DNA of 64,000 nt from assembly GCA_030435675.1 (NCBI GenBank), contig CM059625.1, positions 16,802,001 through 16,866,000 on the forward strand, in the 5' to 3' direction. This DNA is from Steinernema hermaphroditum. Its lineage: Eukaryota; Nematoda; Chromadorea; Rhabditida; Steinernematidae. Both the position numbers and the translations under genes were made by a program. This document shows, piece by piece, positions 25,482-56,046 of the stretch (position 1 is its first letter; the number at the start of each line of letters is the position of its first letter). A model generated the notes under the pieces. The model was given only the letters and a program-made list of their open reading frames with translations, was not told the origin of the DNA and did not search any database.

Positions 25482-28232
25482 TCAGACCGCGACTTTTTCT
25501 GCCTTCTCGTAAAGCGGACTGGTTTCATCATATTCGGAACCACCTAGTGCCTGTCGTCTCTCGAGTTCCACGCTCATCGCGTGAGTGAGATAACTAAAGT
25601 ATGCCACTGCACATTTGAGCATGAACTTTAACATACCTGGCTGGAACGCGACCGATGTTCAGAGTGATCTGCTCCATAACGAAAAGACCGTCGTTTCCCA
25701 GTTCGTCGAGGAATTTTGTCATTTTTGGTGGCTTGTGAGCACCCATGCTATCGGTTAACATGAAGTATCCTCTAACCGTTTTGTTCGCAGTCTTTCGACA
25801 CAAAGTCAGCGACCACCATATGGTGTTAATCGTGGACACGATGGCAACGAAGAGCATCCAGAACCAGAGAAAGATGAAGAGCTTTTCGTAATAGATGTTC
25901 AAGTGAAGCACACACAGCACGGTGTCCATCTGGGGGTTTAAATGAGAACCGGGCTAATTTTATTTACTTGATACCTGAACAGATGCAGGTCGACGTCGGG
26001 TGAAATCGCAATGCGTGATACGAGGGAAGTGCCCTGTCTCCTAAAAGGGAAAGATTGATTCGCCATCATATGCAAGCGTCAATTTCTAAAGGTTGACGAT
26101 TGACAACTACATATCCTTGGAAATGATGCACTATCGCGTGTCATTGCTATTCAAAAAAAGCCCATATTACTCAAAATTTCTGCGAAAGTCGACTAATTTC
26201 GGGTCGTTATGCTTCATAATTCGTTTTAGCTGATTAATGGGGTGCTGATATCCTGCAGCCAACGTTTCTGATCAGAACACATCTGCATTGTTAAGGACTT
26301 CTTTCCAGCAGGGGCATCGTAATGTATGCATCATCCTCAACTAGGATGCTCTGAACCACAATCCATCTTTGTGCTTGTGTTTGCTTCAATATGTTCTTTT
26401 GCAATTTCATGGATGCAATGCCTTTTTTCTTGTACCTATGTTATGGCACTGACAAACTTAGAGCGCGTCCGTTTCAAATACTGGGAGGGTCTCGCTAACG
26501 AAATCTTTTAAAGAAAGTCTTCCATTTCACAGATAGATCTGAGACGGACCAGCCCAAGGCACAGTTTTGTTTGCTCGCTTCCACATATTTCAGCCCATCC
26601 CTTTCTTTCAAAATAAAGCAACTTAAGCAAGCGATATGTTCTCCCTACAAGACAAACATCACCAGACAAGCAAATGAGCGATCGCCGCGGTGTGTAGTAG
26701 CATTTCGACGAGGTGCTCTTGACATATGCTCCTTCGCCCCACGCCACAGTGCATAGTGCGGAAGACGCATTGCGCGAACAATGTTCAACAATGACGAGAG
26801 CAAACAGTCGCCTTCTGATGCGCCACTCTCGTGTACTGTTGCCTACCTGCCATCCGATTCCTTGAACGATGTCCGTGACGACGCTGAAGCCCCAAGTGGT
26901 TGGGACGTGGGACTGAAGGACGGAGTTCAGCCAAAGCCATTGACACCAAGCATTAAGGCACTAAAAACGGTTTTAAAGCTAATATATGTGAACTGCATGT
27001 TTCATCAATTTCGGTAGATTGCAAAGGGTGGGCTTTGTGATTTACTTATGTACGCAACTCACTTTTAATGCGGACAGTCTCTATTTATCATGATTCGTGT
27101 TAAACGATATATGCTTCTTTGAGGCTGAAAATTAACAAAGTTTGTGGCCTCCAATGGAGAAAATGGTCCCAACGGCCTGGATTATCCTACGGTAATTGGG
27201 CTGCCTCCAACACAGCCAGTTACAAAAAAACCCTTGCACATTTGGATGTTTGATTGCTTTTGCTGATGAACACGGTAAACAGCGAAAAACTTCATTGGAT
27301 ATGAATGCAACTTTATGTGCCGGATGTTCATGTGGTTACCTGAAGAACTGTAGCAAAGAGATAGTACACTCCGATGAGGTGGCCATTCTTCTGACGACCG
27401 AGAATTAAACTGTCAGCAAGATAAACTGCTACGTGCTTCTCAAAGACCTCCATGCGTCCTGGAATTTATCACAGATTTGCAATTGCAACACCTTGCTGAA
27501 ATACCTGCGAAAGAATGAGGACTCTTCTTGATTTCTGCCCACGAACGGTTCACAAAGCCGATGGCTCCCATGAGGTCAAATCCTAGGGCATTGTTTCCCT
27601 TACTAATGTATGTGAAGCGAAAGCAATACCTGAGAAGACACAAAGAGATTTCCATACCAGTCGTGGGAGGTAGAAGAGGAGAGCTTGACATGCGAGAATA
27701 TAAGGAACCTTAATATTTCTTAATGCTAAAAGTTCATGAACGTTGCGGCACCCATTGGTAGTAGTTGATAGGCACTTTTCGTCGATCTTTATCATCGTAG
27801 GGCAGCTCTTCGTCAAATGGCACAAAATACGTTCCATGGACATAGCAGTACTGATTGACGAATTCGATCCATGTCGATGTAAACTGAGCTGGACTCCAGC
27901 AGTTGATTGGAGATCCCCAGAAGTGGGTGCTGAGCAGGACGGCCGCACTGACAGCTAGGAGGCCTACCGTAACTCTGGAGTTAAGACGATCGGCCTAAAC
28001 GAATTTCATAAATATCTAGGTTTCAGTGATGGCTAGTTTTGTAACTTTATATATGAAATCGGGCTATGTGTAACCTTAAAGGAGCTTATATGAAGACCCT
28101 TATGGTACAAGGAACGTGTATTTCAAAGACAGTTAATAACAAAAAACTCACCACATCACCCTTAGGCTGTTTAAGAACTTTGTCGATCAACGAGTTGACC
28201 GAATTGATGGCCCCAAGCTGAGGGGAAGTCAT
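25482..28232 (-). CDS. inx-6: Innexin gap-junction protein, INX-6-like
   Basis: The product is a four-transmembrane invertebrate gap-junction subunit of the plasma membrane. Exons are 28152-28232, 27752-27994, 27630-27708, 27505-27582, 27340-27458, 26847-26960, 25975-26040, 25637-25929 and 25482-25593. They give 394 residues, close to the 389 of C. elegans INX-6. The N-terminus MTSPQLGAINSVNSLIDKVL and then ADRLNSRVTVGLLAV match INX-6 nearly residue for residue. The innexin signature YYQWVP is reassembled across the exon 2/3 junction. Loop 1 has two cysteines (INCW and QYCYVHGTYF), and loop 2 has two (THCDF and DTVLCVL). The last membrane segment is EKLFIFLWFWMLFV. The start is fixed by this similarity; the frame stays open 5' but has no earlier ATG before a stop. 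One 886-bp intron is the longest. INX-6 of C. elegans acts in the pharynx; that role here is inference. Confidence 0.93.
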
Positions 28233-29779
28233 CGCTTCGTGTGCTTCGAAACTATGCAGAAACGAGCGAAGAGGATGCGTAGACGACAAGTTGACACTGG
28301 CTTCTTTGAGGACGCCTGCACTTTCGGCTTACTGTACGCGCCGCCCCCGAATAGTTCGAGCTTTTGACAGCACTTCGCGTCTTCGGGTTTGAGTGCGTCC
28401 ACTTCATTTAAGGTATCCTGACAAATACTTGCTGGAAATAGCCGTAACAGCTATATCATTAAGAGACTTGCCATATTTGGACATGCGCTACATACAATAC
28501 GCCGGTATTTCTATTTGTGTTGCTTTGTTGTACACTAATGAATTAAATATTACTTCCAGTAGCAACATCTAAGTTTAGACTATCTGTACCAAAACCGGAC
28601 CCGAAAGCGAGCAGATTAACAGATGTAGAACAACACGTGTTTGTGCTAAGTCTTAGCAGGAATTACAATTATAATCTAACTCGCCGTCAGTCAGGCAACT
28701 GTTTGCCTTGCAGACGGAGTTTTCGACGCGCGAGTAACCTAAACCGCGTTACAAGCTATGAGTCCATAATTGTGTTCGTCGCATATAAGCACATTACTGC
28801 ATTATATTACTTGTCGCTTGGAGTGGGAGTTAAACAGGGTGAAAATGTAATAAAAGTAGGCAACTACTTCGGGGCCTTAGAGGTTTGAGTCATATTTCGC
28901 AACTTTTATGACATAGAACCAGAAGAGACATTCTAAATGTACAAAATCCGAAAGAAAACGAAACACTTACGTGAAAGAAGCCACCTAAATTCCAAGTTGT
29001 GAAGTTCTGAATTCATCTTGGGTGCGACCTATGCCGAAGCTACAACGATTCCCTACGTATTTTTCTCCCTCCTTGTATAACCGTACACGACACAAACAGC
29101 GCGATATTTGAGGAAAAGAACGAAAAAAAAACAAAAATCAGAAAGCTAGCACAGCGGACCGACTACGGAGCGTATTGCATGACTTGGCAATCAGGATTAC
29201 GGTAGGTCCTTTTATTTGGGATCTGCCGTTTGTTTCAGGTGAGGTTCAACAATATGCAACAGAAAACAACATAGTGATTTCTGAACATCCGTGAAAGCTA
29301 AAGAAAAGTACTTGGCGTCTTCGTGCTCTAACAAGATCATGATTGTTTTTCCAACTGGCCGATTTTCCCTTTAAGAATGCCATGAGTTTGTCAAGTGCAT
29401 TCTAAATCCTAAGCTTACTTCAGAATTCCAAGAATGGTAAAAAATCTGAATCTTAATTGCAAATCACCATAGAAAATATCATTAAGAGGAGACGTCAAGT
29501 ATGGCGTGAAAAGAGCAAAAACCTGAGAAAATTTGAAGTGTATCCGGGAGCAAAGGCTGCAAAATAACCTGCAAGCGCATCCGGGAGCAAAGGCTGCAAA
29601 ATAACCTGCAAACTGCGATTTATTGCATACGTGCAGTTATTTTGTCTGAAAGGGAAAAGAAAATCACTTGCAAACGCTGCCCTTTTCTGTCTAGACTGAT
29701 CGCAAAACAGAGAGCGATCACTTCAGACACCGGCGAATTCAGTCGGTCAAGCGTGTCACTCACAAAACGGTCGTATTCG
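28233..29779. other. Intergenic
   Basis: No supported gene lies between the innexin start and the CVIL-tailed gene. An 82-codon + frame at 28637-28888 has no recognisable content. A 37-bp tandem duplication lies near the right end. Confidence 0.5.
29542..29611. repeat. Two tandem copies of a 37-bp unit
   Basis: The unit beginning ATCCGGGAGCAAAGGCTGCA is present at 29542-29578 and again at 29579-29611. The second copy is identical until its last four bases. It lies about 170 bp upstream of the CVIL-tailed gene's start. Confidence 0.9.
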
Positions 29780-30308
29780 ATGTTCTCGTCCACCTCTGCA
29801 AACTCAAGCTCATCGCCACTGAAGTCCGAAGCTTCGACCATGGTCTGTGAACCTGACGTGAACGACGAAGTACCGAAGATGACGACGGTCGACTGGCTGA
29901 TCAAGCATATGAAAGAGAATGGAGGAATAAAGATTCCGGTAATAATACCTTGCAATTCTAATGTACCTCTTTTTTTCTAGCTCGATGATATTGGTCGCGT
30001 CATTAGTCTTTTCTTTCGCGGATATCCTCTGTATACAAGAGTCGCCGACGCAGAGTACTTGGTTAAGCAAAGTGCCGGACGTCTTCGCCTTCACTCATGC
30101 AGCAACGTGGTTTGTTTTGTTGCTGTGCGATCGTTCTCAATTAACTCTTCAGATTCATTTGGCTTTATCCGACACCGAGAAGGATGGCGACCGAGATGTT
30201 CCTGCTCCCCCGAATCTTGAAGTCTACGAGAACGACGACACCACCACAAGTTCGATCCAAAAGGTTGATCCTCCAAGTCGTTGCTGCATGTGCTGCGTTA
30301 TTCTCTAG
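29780..30308 (+). CDS. Small unrecognised protein with C-terminal CVIL (CaaX) tail
   Basis: I do not recognise the family. Exons are 29780-29938, 29981-30109 and 30153-30308, all phase 0 with GT-AG introns of 42 and 43 bp, giving 147 residues. A Ser-rich N-terminus precedes a compact core (about 32-92): VDWLIKHMKENGGIKIPLDD, then FFRGYPLYTRVADAEYLVKQ. The core is short, mixed alpha/beta-looking and perhaps winged-helix-like. An acidic linker (SDTEKDGDRDVPAPPNLEVY) leads to a tail ending RCCMCCVIL. CVIL is a CaaX box of the type usually geranylgeranylated, and the extra cysteines could be palmitoylated; this suggests a membrane-tethered protein. The start is the first in-frame ATG after the acceptor-like TTTTCTGTCTAG at 29683-29694. 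Open frames through three exons and a well-formed tail argue that it is real. Function is unknown. Confidence 0.58.
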
Positions 30309-30310
30309 GA

Positions 30311-31205
30311 AGAAGGACTTTCGCAGCATATATTTTATAGCGTATATAATCCTAATTTTATTTATGGTTCCCTTATTGTCGTTCGGCGTGATAATTATAT
30401 TGACTGAATCCTTGTTTTGCTTGATTTTCGTTGGCCGTTGTTTCTTTGGAATCTTGGACAAGCTACGCGTTCGATATTGGGCGTTGTTCGAATGACGCAT
30501 CAGTTAATTCGAACTCGTTGGAATACTCGAACTGCACTGCATTATTTTCTGAAGGAGGATCTGGTTTTGGGACTGAAAAATTAACAATGTCAAAGATAAC
30601 TACCATTTTTCTAGTTATTCACATCTAATCAACAGGTTTTCAGATCGATGAGTTCGGTGACACCGCATTTATCGTATTACGGCAACAGCCACTGCTGCTT
30701 CTTCGTTCGTACCATCATGTCATTGCTTTGGTCTATACATGGTACGCGTACAACGACCACACTGCCAGTGGACGCTGGTTTATATAATTTATAGTCAGAG
30801 CATGACTGGCATGCGATTTCTTAAGAATGAAGATCTAGTTTGAAGGCGTGTATTCACGATATTTCTCGCACTCGGATACTCGGTGTTCAACCCAGCACAT
30901 GTATTGTACTCTTATTAGCGTAGTCACTGTATTTTTTGTTCAGGATCTGCAAAAGTCTGCGTAGCTCCAACTGGATTTTGTGCTGGAGTCGTTCCAGGAT
31001 GATCATGCTGCCCTATAGTGCTCTAGTTGAAACTGTCGTACGCATAAGTGCGGTTAAATTTTCGTACTTTACGCGTCAGAATGGTTGTTTTCGTTCATTA
31101 GCAGTCCACTTTTAGAAGCGTCGGCCTTGTGCTTATCTGCCGCGATACTGCGCTATGTCCGCCTGCCAAAGATTGGACGTCACTCATTCATCGAATCCAC
31201 GTAAG
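30311..31205 (+). pseudogene. Fatty-acid elongase (ELO family) pseudogene
   Basis: Elongase blocks occur in the right order but in different frames. They are SIYFIAYIILILFM (about 30325-30375), RWPLFLWNLGQATRSILGVV (about 30430-30490), EYSNCTALFSEGGSGFGTEK (about 30520-30585), and after a TTTTCAG acceptor EFGDTAFIVLRQQPLLLL, SYHHVIALVYTWYAYNDHTA and GRWFI (about 30645-30790). A final scrap, LRYVRLPK, is near 31145. Damage visible: at least two frameshifts; the donor after MSK reads ATAACT instead of GTAACT; the first His of the HxxHH box is Arg (RSYHH); and in-frame stops follow GRWFI. An intact gene would be an ER very-long-chain fatty-acid condensing enzyme. Assembly errors could explain single frameshifts, but not all of these changes. 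Confidence 0.72.
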
Positions 31206-31273
31206 AAATTTACAATGTACATACAGCACAAAACGGGCATGAGTTGTTGACTGGAAAAGAGTTCGTTGATCAT

Positions 31274-50564
<19,291 letters not shown>

Positions 50565-53099
50565 GATCAGCGAGGAAGCGATTCGCCTTCGTCTCCGGCC
50601 TTCAGCTCATCAAGAATCGCACGGAATCGATGCTAACGAACGCCAGAACGAGGCGACGCTGTCCGCCGTTTCTGGGAATTCCGTCTGCAACGCAACACTG
50701 CTCGACTTACTTTGTACGTATAACTAATTACAGCGGCTCTCCTCCCGCACACACACATAACGCACGCTCTCTCTAGTATATTATCGACATATTTTCAATT
50801 ATTTTTTTGCCTGCATTCGATGGGTTGTGTTGCCGCGCAGCAGTTACATCAAACGAGCAAAAAGAAGAAGAGGAATAAGCTCAATGTAGCGATGTGGGAG
50901 GGAGCGAGTGTATCGGCAGAAACATGAAACGCGACAAACTCAGTCAGACATCTCGTCATCTTCGGCAAGACACGTCAAACGAACTGAAAGCTGGCTTCTC
51001 GATTGCGCGCCTAGCCGAACCCGCCGCTCCTCCGGCGCTACTTTTCATTTGCACACAATCGCGACGAAGAATAGCAGTGAACGCAGCGGCCGAAAAGGAA
51101 AAAGCGGCATTGGATACTTTTGGGATGAGAGTGTTTTGCTAACTGGCTTCGTCGTCTTCTTTATTCGCCTTCGGGCCGAACGGCTGGACCAACGCCGAGA
51201 CCCCTCCGGACGGCCGTGTGGTGGTCCTTTTCGTTTGCCGACCCGGCCAGTCAGCCGTTCGGTTGGTTGGTCGGTTGTCCAGGCGCTGGGTCCATCGTCG
51301 GCGAGTTCACTGCTGACTCGGCGCCGTCCTCAGCGTCCGCGTTGTTCAATTTGTGGTCTCCTCTTCGTCCAGCAGCGCCAGTAGTACCACTGCATTTCGT
51401 GGATCGGTCGTCGTCGCGCATTAGGGCGCAACAGACACGCTTCCATATATCAGCAGCGTTCGCAGTGCAAAAGGGCGGGAGATAGAGATCCGCCGAAAAA
51501 AAACGTTGATTTGGATGAGTATAACGAGCGCGATCACGAAATACAAACTCTCACACATTTTGGCGAGCACAAAGGTCAGCGATGGGTTGGCTGGTTGAGC
51601 GACCCGTTTTTGAATGACCTGCAGTTTAATCTCCAGTTAACACCTTTTCAGTTACCCCTCTTTTACGATCATGTTCAGGTATCATAACTCGTTTGATTTC
51701 ACTAGAATTCGGGCAACTTTCTGAGCTATGTACGATTCGTTGCCTATCAATTTTCCTGGTTTATCTCCCAACTATTATTTCCGTTTTAAGTGATGTCTGA
51801 TACAGAGAATCACTAACATGTGAAGTAACACACAAATTTGCCGATGCATTAATTTAAGAGCTATTTTAAGGGGCAGTGAGGAGATGTACCATCAAGGTGT
51901 AATCTTCTTAGAAGAAGCAATATTTTGAGCTCCGGCTGAAGTTACACCACTTGTTGATTGAGCTTCTTTCGAAGGTTTCCGTTCAAAACTGGTTCCCACG
52001 AATAGAAAGCAAGTGTACAGAAAAAAATAGAATACGTTACCTGAGCGATCCAAAATGAAAGAATCTATCCGCCTAATTTCATATGAAAAATGTAGTAACT
52101 GACAAATGCTCCAGAGGTATCTCACCTTGGCACAATTGCATATGAGCAAGAAATGCTGCCCACAAGAACAGGCTATCTTCCACCGTCTCATTGGCGTACA
52201 ATTCTCGAATACGGAAAGCAAATACTTCCCAACATCCTATCGTTAGCAAAGAAATGTCGTGGGAAATATCAGTACATCACGAAAGCCACATTACGGAGCA
52301 TTTCATTCTCCGTCAACATAATGAGCCTTTGCCGAAAAAAGACAACACGCCAAAATTTCCAACCATGCAGCACAAACCACAAAATGTGCCACTACCGAGC
52401 CATTTTACGGCGCCCGCCTGCCCACTGCGCTGGCTGGCCTATCGAAAACTAACACAATTATTATGTGCCACTATGTGCAGCATTAATCAAACCCGTCTGA
52501 CAATTAGCGCCAATTTTTGCTGGCGGTAACGCGTGCCGCCTTATGTGTTGTGCGAGCAACACATTATTGTGGTCCCGTATTTGCTGCCTATGATTCACAT
52601 GCCTGAGAAGGGAAAATTCGTTAAAAGATTGCATATGGCTGCCACAATGGATTAAGAATACAAAGGAAAGCAACAAAACAGGAAGCCGGAATCCGAAAAC
52701 AAGAATGCAAAACAGCGCTTACTTGAATTTAACGAGTGTCGTGTGACTAATATCAAATGAATTGTTTGCATAATAAGAAGGTGTTATGTGGCCATAAATG
52801 TCAGCAGTGATAAATGGCGCATGATCAAAGGGTTCTGGTGTTACAATGTGACAGGTCATGTGGCTTCGTAGTTGATATAATAACCTTACGATGATTAGGA
52901 CAATAAAAGATTGCCAGCGAAGACGAAATTAAGATAAGAAGGACACAGTAAATAGCCGAGATTGATATCATCCAGTAATAAGATGAGCATCGCTTACTAG
53001 TTTATCTATTTGGCAGCTTATCGGCTTATATACACAGCAGCATCTGAAACTTATGGTCTGTACCCTAAAAGAAAGAGCAACATGAAGAACTACTTGTCA
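50565..53099. other. 5' flank of wdfy-3 and intergenic DNA
   Basis: GC-rich DNA from about 50900 to 51490 opens long frames on several phases without family content. Together with its place upstream of wdfy-3 it looks like promoter/5'-UTR DNA. From 51500 onward the sequence is AT-rich with only short frames. Confidence 0.45.
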
Positions 53100-53290
53100 G
53101 ATAAAAAGCAAAAGAAGTGGTCAAGTTGATGCCGACGGGACTGTGGTTCGATGAGAACCCGCCGACTCCGGACCGCTTCGAGAGAACGATAACGCGCCGC
53201 GCTCTTATGTAACCACCGCATGCGCAGCGTTTCCGTGGCAGCGACGTGAGAGATAGCAGACGAACAGAGAATGTGTCGCGCAGTGACCTA
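53100..53290 (-). repeat. Copy R1 of a ~170-bp dispersed repeat
   Basis: This is the only inverted copy. On its strand it encodes SLPRKRCACGGYIRARR and [20 protein letters not shown] in an open frame, the same frame that is open in R3-R6. Confidence 0.85.
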
Positions 53291-54060
53291 CGCAATCTTT
53301 GCTGAATTTAGGGAAAACTTATCTGAAATGATGAAAACGACTTTTTGATAACATCTGGGATGAGAAGATGACTGAACAGCTTTTATAAGAGTTAGCCTGA
53401 GTGCGGACATCTTCAATTACAAGCGTCAAATTACTGTTTTAACCTACATTTCTCATGTTTCGTCATGTGCGCCTAATATTGTGGATCCCCATGCTTAGTT
53501 GCCAATTGTTTGTATTCCGTGTCAGACATGTAGTTCACACCGAACTATCCGAGCATAACACAAAAAAGCGGATTATTACCTGCTGACAGAAGAAAAATAG
53601 GCCGATTGGCAATCGAAGTACCAATCGACCCTTACTCAGTAGGACAGTCTCATAAACAACACCTCTGAAAACGAATGTTTGCACTGGCCACTCGACATAT
53701 TACTCACGTTACGAACAAGTTCTCTTTTTACGAACAAGGACTCAGGTGTGTTTCGAATCCCTCGTATATAGCGCAGCTACTATGGCCGTTTTATGAAAGA
53801 ATAAGTGGTCATAAACGCTTGAACGAACTTATCACGGAACGCACTTCGAAACAATTAGCTAATTGTTCTGCACTTTCAGGAAGTATTCTGAATAGTGTCA
53901 ATTAAATTATGAACGGCGATGGAGTTAACGTGAATTTTTGAGATTTATAAGGTGCTAACTATAGATTAAAGCGGCATCTCTCACGTACCTGTTTTTGGGT
54001 ACATGGAGATGACAATGAAAATAAACTGCACATGGTGAACTGCAAATCACTTGGAGTGCT
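53291..54060. other. Intergenic
   Basis: AT-rich DNA between repeat copies. A 76-codon + frame at 53675-53905 has no recognisable content. Confidence 0.45.
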
Positions 54061-54220
54061 CTGTTCGCCTGATGTCAATCACACTGTTGCCGCGGAACCG
54101 TCGCAAATGCGATTGTTACATAAAAGCGCTGCGCGTTCGCATTTCCTCGAAGCGGTCCGGAGTCAACGGGTTATCACTTTCACTGGTCCCATCGGCGTCA
54201 ACTTGATCGTTTCTTTTGCT
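54061..54220 (+). repeat. Copy R2 of the ~170-bp repeat (diverged)
   Basis: It shares the AAGCGGTCCGGAGTC core and the flanking blocks but carries several indels that close the shared frame. It is the most diverged copy. Confidence 0.75.
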
Positions 54221-54260
54221 TTGTGTTATGACAAAAACACTGCTAGAACAGCCCATCTGC

Positions 54261-54440
54261 GTGACACATTCTCTGTTCGTCTGCTATCTCGCACATCGCT
54301 GCCACGGAAATGTTGCACATGCGGTGGTTACATAAAAGCGCGGCGCGTTCGAATTCTCTTGAAGCGGTCCGGAGTCAGCGGGTTCTCATCAGACCACAGT
54401 CCCGCCGGCATCAACTTGACCACTTTTTTTGCTTTTTCTC
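54261..54440 (+). repeat. Copy R3 of the ~170-bp repeat
   Basis: It lies directly after R2 in the same orientation. The shared frame is open ([20 protein letters not shown]). Confidence 0.85.
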
Positions 54441-54489
54441 GGATAAGCAGTATATGTTCTTCGTGTTACTCTTTCAGTTAGGGTGCTTT

Positions 54490-54652
54490 GATTTACGGGC
54501 TGATTTCTCTGATGTGGTCACCGACATGTTCGATTATAAGAATCCGATCAAAGCAAATGTGGTGTGGAAATGCGGCACAAAAGTCATTGAGCGAGAGAAT
54601 ACACGAATTCTAGTATCATAATAAAGTACATGGTGGAATAAATACATACATA
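54490..54652 (-). pseudogene. Dead duplicate of a gcy-35 exon
   Basis: The + strand here matches 57878-58029, the acceptor-side part of gcy-35's fifth exon and its upstream intron edge, at most positions. On the minus strand the copy still reads [13 protein letters not shown] and [14 protein letters not shown], then hits TAA where the parent reads CAA. It has no downstream partner exon, so it is a pseudo-exon. Confidence 0.85.
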
Positions 54653-54997
54653 CATTTACTCTTGAATCAATAACATTCGTCATGCAAGATATCTCATAAT
54701 GCTCAAATGAGAACCGTATATCACCGTAGTAGCTGCTGATCTTCTTTCTTCCGCGCAGAGCGCGAAGTCCGAATTGAAGACAGCTATCCCATCAATGTGC
54801 GCGGGCTTCGAAGCGACAAAGAGGCTGTATCCAGAAGATGCGCGGTAGTGGAGCATAACAGACGACGTGGAATCCCGTCTTCGGTGCGGTTGACGGAGCA
54901 GACTTCAGAGTTGGGGCGATTCTTCAGCTTAAGTGGACGGCGCAGGTGGTCGGGCGATGCTGCCGGTCTTCTTGGCGAGATATAATTCGGCTTACTG
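54653..54997. other. Extra DNA inside the duplicated block
   Basis: About 350 bp interrupts the downstream duplicate relative to its source. It is bracketed by two copies of TGGAATAAATA, a sequence present once at the matching point of the source copy. The middle is GC-rich and unlike its surroundings. I do not recognise its content. Confidence 0.55.
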
Positions 54998-55190
54998 TGG
55001 AATAAATATAACTTCATATTCATACATTTGCAACATTTGTTTTTCAAATGCACTATCCGTTATGTAAAATATGCATACTGTTATAGAATGTATTTTGGAA
55101 ATACGTGTACTGATCAGTTGTTCACCTCAACATTTGCAAATCCGTCTTTGCCATCAGTGCTGTTTCCTAATCAACACTGGTGGCCGCGTG

Positions 55191-55360
55191 TTCTCTGCTC
55201 GTCTGCAACCTCTCACGTCGCTGCCACGGAAACGTTGCACATGCGGTGGTTACAGAAAAGCGCGTCGCGTTCGCATTCTCTCGAAGCGGTCCGGAGTCGG
55301 CGGGTTCTCATCGAACCACAGTCCCGTCGGCATCAACTTGACCACTTCTTTTGCTTTTAC
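55191..55360 (+). repeat. Copy R4 of the ~170-bp repeat
   Basis: The shared frame is open (CTCGGYRKARRVRILSKRSG). It is the counterpart of R6 in the duplicated segment. Confidence 0.85.
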
Positions 55361-55706
55361 AATAGAATAGATTGCAACTCTATGTTGTTTTAGAAATTTC
55401 GATTATGTCACGAACGCTCTTAGAATAGCCCGTTCTTTCAAAAAACAAACCAGGCAGTCTAGAACATGAACTTACATAAACCTTTTTCGGTAAATCTGTT
55501 CAAGAGACGATATGCAATCTGCAATGTCAAATGGCAGCATATTAACGACCACATTTGGTCTGAGATGTTAACTGGTGTGGTGATCTGGGTCTTCGTTCGC
55601 GATTGAACACCATTTTGTAAATGGTCACGAAGCACCGCAACGTTCTGAGATACTACTGAGTGAACAGGGGAACTACGGAAAAAACAAGATGACACATCAC
55701 CCAGTT

Positions 55707-55875
55707 TTCTCTGCTCGTCGGCTACCTCTCACATCGCTGCCACGGAAGCGTCGCAAATGCGGTGGTTACATAAAAGCCCGTCGTGTTCGCAATCTCTCGA
55801 AGCGGTCCGGAGTCGACGGGTTCTCATCAGACCACAGTCCCGCCGGCATCAACTTGACCACTTCTTTTACTTTTA
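55707..55875 (+). repeat. Copy R5 of the ~170-bp repeat
   Basis: The shared frame is open ([19 protein letters not shown]). It is the counterpart of R7 in the duplicated segment. Confidence 0.85.
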
Positions 55876-56040
55876 TAACAGAATAGATTGCTACTCTATG
55901 TTGTTTTAGAAATTTCAATCTGTGTCAATTTATGTCTTAACATCCAGAGAAGAGCAAGTCCAAACTTTCGTGACGGTGGTAGAAAACGACAACTCTCAGT
56001 CAGCAGACAATCAGTAGCCATAAATCTTCCATCCAAACGT

Positions 56041-56046
56041 TTTATT
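56041..56046 (-). terminator. Poly(A) signal overlapping the gcy-35 stop
   Basis: On the gene's strand the end reads ATA TAA TAAAA: the first TAA is the stop codon, and AATAAA begins inside it. This supports ending the gene here rather than splicing onward. Confidence 0.45.

Larger units (their letters stand above)
54998..55880 (+). repeat. Downstream copy of a ~0.85-kb segment of gcy-35 intron 4
   Basis: It matches 58019-58855 in the large gcy-35 intron, including repeat copies R4 (=R6) and R5 (=R7) and the spacer between them. The spacer carries shared blocks such as AGGCAGTCTAGAACATGAA. With the pseudo-exon at 54490 it forms one duplicated block ending about 165 bp past the gcy-35 stop. 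Confidence 0.8.

Noticed and set aside
54750..54990. Open frame suggestive of a retrotransposon fragment in the inserted DNA
   Set aside because: No reverse-transcriptase or endonuclease motif can be recognised, so I left it as unexplained inserted DNA.
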